Below, one piece after another: positions 38,535 through 48,428 of a stretch of DNA of 64,000 bases; position 1 is the first letter of the stretch, and every line of letters starts with the position of its first letter. The notes under the pieces are model-generated. The model was not told where the DNA came from. It ran no database searches and saw nothing but the letters and a program-made list of their open reading frames with translations. Origin of the DNA: Sphaerolaimus hirsutus (Eukaryota; Nematoda; Chromadorea; Monhysterida; Sphaerolaimidae); contig OZ038451.1 of the NCBI GenBank assembly GCA_964036195.1, positions 13,892,529 to 13,956,528 on the forward strand, in the 5' to 3' direction. Position numbers and translations under genes: made by a program.

Positions 38535-39322
38535 TAGGGTGGCAGACGGTACGGCCTTGCGGTAAACCGTACGGTACGGTAAATTTTCTATTTTGCGGTA
38601 AATGGTACGGTACGGTAAATCTTCAATTTTGCGGTAAACGGTACGGTACGGTAAATCTGAAAAGTGCGGTATGCGGTACGGTACGGTACGGTAAATTTCC
38701 GATTGTCAGAAATGTATCAATGCAGGACTACAGACAACTTTTACTTCATAAATTGACACCAAATTCAATTACACAATTTGATAAATGGACTTAAGTACAC
38801 AATAACAGTATGATGACATAAAATTCCATTACCCACAATGTAGGGGCTCAATATATAGGTTGATTCAAGGTGTAGAAGGAAGAAAAGGAAGAAAAATTGC
38901 TAAAAGTGGTGAAAAATTGCTAAAAGTATGTGAAATTTACACTTTAAGAGCGTGTTGAAGCACATGGCTTGATTTTATAAACACTTTATACCAATGTAAA
39001 TCATGAATTATATCAATGAAATGAAAGGGCTTCAAATCAGGAAAACAATGTTGTGAAATTTGCGCGCTTGCGCGCAAAAAAATTCAAAACACCACATTAA
39101 TTGTCATAAAGAAATTGCCATATTTAAGGTCAATCTGAGTCAAATTTACCGCATTTACCGCGGTAAATGAGTGCGGTACGCGGTACGGTACGGTAAATTT
39201 TGGAAAATGCGGTACGCGGTACGGTACGGTAAATTTCCAAAAGTGCGGTAAACGGTACGGTACGGTAAATTTCCCAAAAATGCGGTACGGTACGGTACGG
39301 TACGGTAAATTCTGCCACCCTA
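38535..39322. mobile_element. hAT-like element with CGGTACGGTAAA arrays
   Basis: Ends TAGGGTGGCAGA and TCTGCCACCCTA. The exact 8-bp duplication CCCCCAAA flanks it (38527-38534 and 39323-39330). Arrays of CGGTACGGTAAAT lie near both ends in the same orientation, with about 400 bp of AT-rich sequence between. Non-coding. Confidence 0.85.
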
Positions 39323-40426
39323 CCCCCAAACCCACCCTTTGCTAGACCAATGCCGTGGCCTGCCAGTTGCATACTACAGGTGCACGCACCCACCACACAC
39401 AACTGCTCATGTCCAAAACGGGACCTCGATTGCAAAAATGAACATTGAGAAAAAGAAAAGCGCATTAATAAAGGACTCGTTCAAAAACAATTATGTTATG
39501 CCTTTGTGACACTTTAGAGGAAGTATACTTAAGTGTGATTTGAAGATATTAATAGGGTGCTATCATCTCAAAACTTGCTGTGAATTATTGCATTCGTGTT
39601 CACTTCCGAGCTGATTCAGCCACCATTCTTAACAGGAATGTCAATTGCCACCAACAAAACGGTTCAACAAAAAGTGATGCAACCAACAAAGTCGACACAC
39701 CTAAATATAAATTGATTATAAAGTGTAAAAAACGTTTTATCATGCTATTCCGTGAATTCAGTGATTATAATTTTAAAGAAAAGTTCATATTTATCTTGTA
39801 AATCGCTCCTACGGGGGGTAGATAGCTGAACCATTCCCTGGGGGGCTGGGGGGTTCGGGGGGAGGTTCGCGGGGCTTCAATACATAGGCTTTTTCAAGGT
39901 GTAACAGGAATTAAATGGGAAAATAACTAAAAGAAAGTGAAAAATTATTAAAAAGTGGTGAAAGATAGTTAAAAATAGACATTTATGCATGACCAAAAAT
40001 AGTTGAAAATATAAGGCACTTGCACTGTTGACTTAGTGAGGAGAAGGCGTTACCGTTTCTCTGAAGGAGAAAATGTAAAAAGGATGTAAATTAGCGAGTT
40101 TTAGTTTAGTCTTAGTGAAAATGGTCTAAAATTACTTTAAAAACTCACTCTACAAAGATAGATAGCTGGCCGATTCGGGTGTGGGCTTCACGGGACAGCG
40201 ACAACATTTTTTCCCTTGGAATAGATAATAAAAGGTTAAAAGCTGAGCTTTTAAATAAATAGCTGAGCGGCCCCGGAAACGATTGACAGCTGAAGCGTTT
40301 GGGGGGACGCCCCTACTAGACCACTGACCCCAGCTGATTTTCAGGGAAAATAGGTAAATAGAATTTGCTGAAACAGGTCTTCGTAGAAATCAGGTAGCTT
40401 AAAGATCTATTACATTTCCCACCTAT
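39323..40426. other. Intergenic, 3' side of HGH1
   Basis: AT-rich, no supported gene; probable 3' UTR and flank of the minus-strand HGH1 gene near its right end. Confidence 0.4.
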
Positions 40427-43400
40427 TTACTTTGCACCATCCAAAGGTATAGATTTCAAGTTGTCAGCGCCCATCTCGTCCTCAGTTCTGATCAACACGT
40501 TGATCACGTCGCCGAGCAGCTTGTCCAGGGTGGGCTCGATCTCGTGCTTGTGCCACTCGCGGAGAATGTAGTAGGCGCCCAGCGAGCGGCAGTGCTCTCG
40601 GCCCACGGCAGTGGCGCACAGCTGTGTTGGGGAGACAAGACAGTACGCAGGATTTTTTGAGCGGGGGAGGCGGATTGTACATGGGGCCCGGCGGCACCCC
40701 CCGTAAAATGTGGCCGTATAGTCAAGGAATGGAGCCATGGCGATGGCGCCATTTGTAGGCGCAAGTTCCATGGCAGTATTGGCGTTGGCGCCAGCGTCTA
40801 CAGTATAGGTATCTATTTATACCTATATATAGTACTAAGACCATGTTGGGCACTTTTGTAATGCTGTTTAGACTCCTGAAAATACAGGGGTGGGCATCTT
40901 CAGTTACCGCTGAAAAAACGCGATAGCTTGAGCTACGGTTGAGCTATCACAATGAAATTTTAACACAATAGAGTAGACTCCAGAGGAAACCTATTCTGAA
41001 GTTTGCAACCCAAACGGCCAAATTTTGGGTGAGTTGTGGAACACACAGTTTTTAGTGTAATTTTTTGACTTGGCGTCACCCATAGGATAAATCGAGGGTG
41101 GCATTTGAGGGGGGGGCACGAGATAAGGGGGGGTCAAGTCACAAAATTACACTAAAAACTGTGTGTTCTACAACTCACTCAAAATGTGGCCGTTTGGGTT
41201 GCAAACTTCAGAATAGGTGTCCTATGGAATCTACTCTATTGTGTTAAAATTTCACTGTGATAGCTCAACCGTAGCTAAAGCTATCGCGTTTTTCCAGCGG
41301 TAACTGAAGATGCTCACCCCTGTACACCAGAGTTGCGAAAGCGTATTTACGCTTACCCGAAATACCCGGGTAAATGGGTATTTATACTTACGCTTACGCT
41401 TACGCTTTCGTAAAATACCCGTACGCTTTTTTACGCTTTCCCGGCCGAATTACCCGGGTACTGAAAGCGTAAAAAAAACGTTTCACACGGTCCAGTTTTA
41501 TGCTTTTGAAATACCGTATTACCTCGAAATACCCCCATGGGGGTTTATTATTTCGCCAGCAAAATTTTAGGGGGGTTAATTCGAGGGGGGGGTTTATTCG
41601 AGGGGGGGTTTATTATTTCGTCAGAAATTCTCGTGAAATTCATAGTAAAGAATACGCTTTTTCATACACAAAAATGGTAATAAACGTGAGAAAGTAAGTC
41701 ATATTTGGGCTATAGGTGTACATCTGTACACAAATGAGCGTATAAGTGTAACTGCAATGCAAGTTAGTAGTAATAAATACATCATGTACATTGCATATTT
41801 GCATCATTCAGGAGGGGGGGTATTTCGAGGGGGGGTTTATTATTTCCCCAGCCCATTTTGAGGGGGGTTAATTCGAGGGGGGGTTAATTCAAGGGGGGGG
41901 GGATAATTCGAGGTAATACGGTAGTGTAAAACAACAAAAAAGGAAATTGAACGAAAACGCGTACAAAAAAACTGACTGCGTGTGTGCAGTATCATCACAC
42001 TAAAAACAGCAGCAAATGTACAAATTCTGTTGAAATACAAATGACTCGTTAAAATTGTCTTGCCTAACAATATCGTAGCTTCAGATTAGGAATTTTTGGG
42101 CTGAAAATGGATTCCGAAATGTGTCGCTGAGAGCTTTATTTTGAAACAGTTCACTGAACAAAAACAGACAGAATCCGGGATGCATTACCTTTGCCGCCAC
42201 TCTATGTGAGTAAATATTCACCTGGTATGCATATTTACTTGATTGTGAATGCATACATAAACTTAATGCATATTAAGTATGCAACTGTGTACTAATTTAA
42301 TGTGAAAATATGAATGACAATGGTGTATAAATTCATCTAATAGTGAAAGCAAGGGTGTTTTCTGACGCTCAAAAGCAAGAGCACTTTCTAAAAGAAATTT
42401 ACGCTTACACTTTATTTTACGCTTTCCTAGGTATTTTAAAAATACCTTACGCTTACAGTATCCATACTCAAAATTTGGAAAGTGTATTTACGCTTACGCT
42501 TACGCTTTCCAAAAATACCGGTATTTTAACAACTCTGCTGTACACATTAAACAGAGGGCTGGGGATTTGCGCGCAAAAATTCGTAGAAGTGCCTACAAAT
42601 CATCGTCATCATCGGTTGGTAAAAACCTCGCAAATCATTGCGCAACGAACCTGATAAATAGCCTCTAAAATAGTCTGTCTAAGCTCAGCATCCTTTTCTC
42701 TGCTTTTTTCCTCTGGCAAGTACTGCAGCTCGGCGACGATATCTTCCATTTCTGAGTCGTTGATTACCATGTTGCCGGCGGCGACGGGCCACAACAGGGA
42801 CAAGGCCACATTGTTGCTTTGTGTCAGCTTCGAGTGCAAGTCTGAGTATTATGCACAGTGGAAGAAAGTGTCAATTCACTACAGGTTTCATAATTAAAAA
42901 TATATGTAATTAGGCTTCAAATGGGATTGACTTTTCAGGATCGGGATTGTTTTTTTTAGTTTTCGGAATCGGGATTGTTTTTTTGAGATAACGGGATCGG
43001 GATTCGTATGTTTTCGGGATCGGCATCAGGATTTTGGACCATGTTCTGGTATTGTGGGTTTTTCTCTGAATTTACACAAAAAGGACGAAAAACACACTTA
43101 GCTATCAGAGAAGTGGCATAAAATGCTTCACAGGGTATTTCCGTACACATTTCTTGGCACAAAAAAGTTGGAAAAAATTGTGGGATCGGTATTGGGTTTT
43201 AAAATGTTTTGGGATAGGGTTTTTTGAGATTTTGGGATCGGAGATACGGGACATACCGAGATAAATACATCCTACAAATGAAGTAAACGTAACCCCAAAA
43301 CCATTTGGAGATGTAAGCATGGTGGCAAAATTTACGGTACCATACTAGGGTTGGAAAAAAATTCATTTTTAAACGCCTTGATTTTTTAAATTGATTTTTA

Positions 43401-46400
43401 AATTAACATCAGATTTTTTTAAAAATCAGTTTTAAAAAATCAATTGCCAACCCTATACTATACTGCAAATTTTGAAAATTTACCGTACCGTACCGTTTAC
43501 CGCAATTTTAAGAATTTACCGCACCGTAAGATCTGCGGGACTGACCCATAGGAACACTGCTTCAAAGAAACCACGTACAGACCCACTCACCAGTATCGAA
43601 ACAGCAATTTCTAATAATACCCAGTGCTTGTCCCCTTCTTTTTCTGGCACCATCATCTTCCAAAAGGACGATAGCACATATTCGATTCAACTTGGCATTT
43701 TGCCCATCCGCAATCAAACATCCTCGAACGCGCGCATTTGAAGTGGCATTTGTGAGGAGCGCACCAGCCAAGTTCCAATGTTGCGAAGAAGTGGAGAGAA
43801 ATGTGTCTGGAATATGGTCGACCAATAAGATACTGGCTTCTCAGTACAGTAGTTATCAAGCAAGTTAGCCGAACCGAAATGTTCAATACCAATTGCTAGG
43901 TATTTTACTTCAACAGTCAACATTTCACTCAAAAAAAATACCTTCGTACTTTTAATTTGTTTTCGTTGTTGTGACCCTTTTGTTTTATGCTTTACATAAC
44001 GGAACATAACTTTACATTACAGAATGAGTATATTTGCTCACGGGATTGCTTTATACCCTCAAAAATGTGTCGTTCAAAATAGCAAAATGAACAACCATTC
44101 AAATCCCAAACCACACGACAATACAAATGCATTCATCGACATCGCTTCAGTCATAAAACCCAAACCCAACAGCCAACACAAAACAATTCTGTCACAAAAA
44201 TCACCACAAAAACCCACGTAAACCCTGCACCGACCGACCCATCGATCGAGCGTCTGCTCCAGCTGCTCGTCGGTGGCCTTGTCGAACAGGGCGCTGCACG
44301 CTGGCTGGCTGGCCGTCACGTTGACGCACAGCCGATGCAAGTCCACCGAGTCTCGCAGGCATGAGCTGTGGACGTGTTTTATGATTGAGGGGAACTCAGG
44401 GAAAATGACATTTAAAAGATTTAAGTATTAGAACGATTTTACATTTGACATGAGCGTTTACACTTGAAGTTTTACACGGACTGGGAGTGGGAGAGCCACA
44501 GGGGTTTTGTAGATTTGGACCCCTCAGGCAAAATAGGCAATGAAACACAAACTAGTAATTTTGGAAACGAAAAACTATAAAATGGTATCAAAATCAGGGC
44601 AAAAGTGCTCAAATATCGCTTCAGATAGGATGATAGCTAGGTAGATATTTGCCTCATTGCCTTAGGTAGGAAATATGGGGTTTCATTCCAACAACGCATA
44701 TATCCACAATTTTCAAAATCGCATTTTAAAGTTTGACGGTGGCTCGACGGCGCTATGTTTGGGCGACAAAGCTTGTCCTGCACTTTTCAGATAGATCCGA
44801 CATTTCTCTACAATTTTTGTAACCACAAATTTTGTTGGCCGGGAAATATTCAGGGAGTTATGTGAGATTTCGTAAATCACCCAAAATTGGGAACAAATCT
44901 GAATATTTGAAATTAAATGTTTAATAACTTCTTAACGGTGCATCGTATGCAAAAACGAATTACACGACTTCAAAGCCCGTGTGTAAAAGTACCTCTACCT
45001 AAATTTTCAGATCAATTTATACCCGCATATTTGATTCAAGGACGTAGCCAGGGGGGTGGGGGGGCGGCCCCCCCCCTTCCCGGGTCGGACAAAAAAATAT
45101 GCCAGAAATGGCACTTCCGTAAAGCGATTTTGTAGGCAGTTCGAAAAAATGTTTGCGCGCAAGCGCGCATTTCGTTACCGCACAGTGTTTTACGTTTGTA
45201 CCTATACTAGTTTAGGACAAAAAACGACTCAAAATGGGTCCCCGTCTCTGTCTATGCATGTAAAATACATACATGTACAGCAGTATTTGGCACTAATGCC
45301 AACGCCAATGGCGCCATGGCGTGGCGCACCAAATGGCGCTGGCGCCATTCCTTTACCACAGCAGTCAAATTTTGGGGGGGGGGCCTGTAAAGTTTCACAC
45401 AAATTACTGTTCAGTTTTCCTGCATTTGCAGTGTGATAACTTCAGCTGTTGTCTAACACTTTATTCAAGTTTCTTCCAGTATTTATACTTTATTTAATCT
45501 GATCAAACAAAGAAATCATAAAATCAGAAATCATAAGTCGTAGACTGGGGCCGTTCTTTGGCAAGAACAGCCCTACGGACAATTTAACCTTCAAAATGCA
45601 AGCAAACTGCTTATTTTGTCTACTTTAAAGCAAATATCAGGTTTTTCACCTGTCGCATGTTGTTAGAATCAGGTTGACATAAAGAATCATAAAGACTAAT
45701 AAAAACATAGATAAAATACAATAAATGTTGTTACTTTTATCATCCGTTGTTTACAGCAGGCAAGAAAGGCAAATATTCTAAGTGAAATGGGAATTATTTA
45801 AGTGATGTAAAAAATGTGGGTTACGACAAATTAGGCGGAACCGCACAGGGCCCCCGTTCGCCAGGCTCCGTATACAATCCACTCCCCCCGCTCAAAAATC
45901 CTGGCTACGTCCCTGATTTGATTTATAGTGCAAAATAGATTTGGAAATTCACGTGTGCATTTTTGGAAATGAAACTTTATTTTGTATGGGAATTCCGGCC
46001 GACTCTTCGCGACCGCTCCGAAGCATGTGTGCATTTTTGGAAATGAAACTATTTTTTTGGATATGTGCATTTTCGATATGAAACTCCGGCGGTCTGAGAT
46101 GGATTTATGCGTTGTCGATATGAAAGTCCTGTTTTTCATAGGGGACTGGTCATGGATATGTGAACTTTCGATCTGAAAATTGCAATTTTTTTGAAAATCG
46201 GTACCACTGTATCTCGGGAACGAAATGGACTATAACGCTGATTTTTTCTCTAAAATGTGAAAAACTATACGTGGACGTCAAATCCACGGTTAACTCAAAA
46301 TTTTCTGGATTTGGCGCTTGTGAACTTTTGGAATGGAACTCCCCATATAGGAAGTTCATCGAGAGTACCAATATAATAGATAAAATGAGCCACTCTCTGA

Positions 46401-47844
46401 GCTAGATCCGAGAACCCAGTCCCATTTACACAATAGCACAAACCCGTGCAGCAACAGGCCGCGGCCGAGCTGGCTGGCGGCCAACAAGCGAGCCACGGAG
46501 GGGTTCTCTGCGCACGCGTTCGTCAGTGCTTGCACAGCCACCCGTCTTTCGCCGAGGGAAACGCCCGATCCCGATTCTGGGGCACCTGCCAGCGCAGCTA
46601 GGGTGATTGCCTATGAGGATATTTGGTGGGATAAAATTGAAATTAATTGTGAGAGTGCCACGTAGGGTTCAAACGATATCACTTTTCGATATCGATATTC
46701 GATATTCGACATTTTTTCAAAATTTTTGATATCGATATTCGATATTTTTTCAAAATTTTCGATATCGATATTCGATACGATATGGACCCTCGATATCGAT
46801 ATTCGATATTCAATACTAAAAAATGGTCAATATTTGATATCGATATTTTCGATATTCGATATTTAGCTTTTGGTATAGCAAGGCATATTTCAAGCAGCAT
46901 ATTGTATTTTCATATGGTTCCAAACAGGGTTGATTATCTCTTTACTGAAAAGTACAATTGATTTTAACAAGGTTTACAATGGTCAGAATGATAAAATCAA
47001 AGAAAAAACATGACAAATCAAATTGTATCAGACAAACTAAAATTGGTAGATATTACAATTCATACTTTTAACCCAATTGTTTAAGGGCATGTTGCAAAAA
47101 AGCAGCATATCAGCATTTTCTGGCTTCAAATTTGAGGTAGGTAGTTCAGTAGGTATGTGGCCAAACCAAATACAAGAAATGTGGAGCAAGCACTCCAACC
47201 AAGATGACATTAAATACTTTACTTTTACTCATCAACTTAGATACTATAAGCAAATCAAATTAATCACAAATATCTCAAAACAAAAATAATAACTTAAGGA
47301 CATTATACAGGTTCGATATATCGAAAATATGGTCGATATTCGATATCGATATTCAATATTTTTTCAAAATTTTCGATATCGATATTTGATATTTTTTCAA
47401 AATTTTCGATATTCGATATTAAAAAATGGTCGATATCCGATATTCGATACGATATATCGTTTGAACCCTAGTGCCACGGGATACATTAGTCATGTGCTAA
47501 GGTAGGTAGTTTAAACACAACCAGCTTTTGTTCAAACAATGCCGTGCTATGGGTGTGTAGAGTTTCTATAAATCAGAAAAAAAGCATATTTTATTGTCGA
47601 ACGGATACAACGCGCACTACACGTTTTGTTCGCAGCTATAAGTAACTAAACGCAAACTTGGCCAAGTGCCAAAATAGTCACATTCAAAACGTACTAGCTT
47701 GGCACCATCCCTCGCGAACTCCTGCACACCCTCAAGGCTGGCAGTGGTGCCGAGCAGATGTTGCAAAGCCGTGCGACGCACATCAGGCCGGGCTTCGATG
47801 CCCACAAACTGCACCAGGTCGGCGAAATCGGACGGGGACAACAT
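40427..47844 (-). CDS. HGH1: Protein HGH1 homolog, eEF2-folding cochaperone
   Basis: HGH1 is a cytosolic armadillo-like adaptor that helps the TRiC and Hsp90 chaperones fold elongation factor eEF2. Exons on the minus strand, 5' to 3': 47844-47691, 46597-46444, 44365-44235, 43806-43591, 42841-42651, 40621-40427. All introns are GT-AG and phases close: 1041 nt, 346 residues, close to the family length. Family-typical stretches: RRVAVQALTNAC (exon 2), LIRNCCF-like GIIRNCCFDT (end of exon 4), EMEDIVAELQYLPEEK (exon 5), and LCATAVGRE...LGAYYILREWHKHE...LIRTEDE (exon 6). The start is MLSPSDFADLVQF, the first ATG in frame. Introns are full of transposable elements. It is divergent with the SMYD4-like gene, 584 bp between start codons. 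Function is transferred from the family. Confidence 0.93.
40885..41322. mobile_element. 438-bp foldback element in HGH1 last intron
   Basis: Arms of about 200 bp: left end caggggtgggcatcttcagt, right end actgaagatgctcacccctg. The arms carry the matching text ccgtttgggttgcaaact / agtttgcaacccaaacgg. TA lies on both sides (40883-40884 and 41323-41324). The centre is G-rich, near 41090-41140. Confidence 0.85.
41328..42537. mobile_element. hAT-like element with TTACGCTT arrays in HGH1 intron
   Basis: Ends CAGAGTTGCGAAAGCG and TTTTAACAACTCTG. The exact 8-bp duplication CTGTACAC flanks it (41320-41327 and 42538-42545). It inserted at the very edge of the 40885-41322 foldback. Arrays of TTACGCTTACGCTTTC lie at both ends. 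A TACCGTATTACCTCGA repeat is nested inside (41511-41923). Confidence 0.85.
41511..41923. repeat. Nested TACCGTATTACCTCGAAATA repeat
   Basis: Left end taccgtattacctcgaaata with CCCCCATGGGGG, right end gataattcgaggtaatacggta. Contains several GAGGGGGGGTTTATTATTTC units. Inserted within the TTACGCTT-array element. Confidence 0.7.
43346..43455. mobile_element. 110-bp hAT-like element in HGH1 intron
   Basis: Ends TAGGGTTGGAAAA and TTGCCAACCCTA. Border octamers are TACCATAC and TACTATAC (7 of 8 identical). The interior resembles the AAAATC...TTTT arms of 35471-36208. It lies in a short relic of CGGTACGGTA-type array (about 43330-43525). Confidence 0.75.
45039..45913. mobile_element. Element with ends GGACGTAGCCAGG in HGH1 intron 2
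   Basis: Left end ggacgtagccagggggg, right end ctggctacgtcc, inverted. Both sides share TTTGATT in the flank. No coding potential. TIRs of this kind are common among animal non-autonomous DNA transposons. Confidence 0.6.
46663..47470. mobile_element. hAT-like element with ATCGATATTCGATAT arrays
   Basis: Ends TAGGGTTCAAACGATAT and ATATCGTTTGAACCCTA. The exact 8-bp duplication GTGCCACG flanks it (46655-46662 and 47471-47478). Arrays of GATATCGATATTCGATATTT lie at both ends, with about 430 bp of AT-rich text between. Located in HGH1 intron 1. Confidence 0.87.
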
Positions 47845-48428
47845 TTCTCAACAATTTTTCCTTTTTTCAATTCACAAATTTCGACGTATGAATTGGATAC
47901 ATTAGATGGGTCTGAAATCCGGGCCAGTTTCGTTTCCTTAAAAATGTCGGCTTACTCTAACTGTAAGAGCAGTAAAACTTTTAACGACTAACGAAATTTC
48001 ATTCACGCATTCGTGCATTAAAAAAGCATTTCTGAGGAAATATCACGGTAGATGAGAGTATAATTTTTTCATTTTAAATACCTACCTAAAATATTTGAAA
48101 TAAAACAATCTTATCACAAAAAAAGCTCAAAACAATATTTTCAGCCTCTGTAACGCGGGTAAATATTCCCTCTCTTTCAGGTTGGTAAACTTCCGGGCAG
48201 ACGCTGCACTGCGAAACTTTGCGTTCAACGGGCTAATGCACTTGGTGTAAAATGGTCAAACATTGGCTAAGTGCTCTGCATTAACCTACTTTAGATGCTG
48301 GTCGGCTTCTATTTCTGTCTCATTTTACAAATAATTCTTGACGGCCCACATTCGCTTTACTTTTCAACTTGACATAACTTTCAACTTCAACCGTAAAGTT
48401 GGTTCCGAACAAGAAAAACTCACCTGAA
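47845..48428. promoter_or_regulatory. Shared divergent promoter region of HGH1 and the SMYD4-like gene
   Basis: 584 bp separate the two start codons, transcribed away from each other. The region must hold both 5' UTRs and at least one promoter unless far upstream exons exist. No TATA box or other element is identified with confidence. A pyrimidine tract ending in ttcag at about 48171-48180 could be an acceptor for a 5' exon of the plus-strand gene. Confidence 0.5.

Noticed and set aside
48180-48260. Upstream SMYD4 exon after ttcag at 48180
   Set aside because: Open in one frame for about 29 codons but no similarity to SMYD4 TPR sequence and no donor in phase found.
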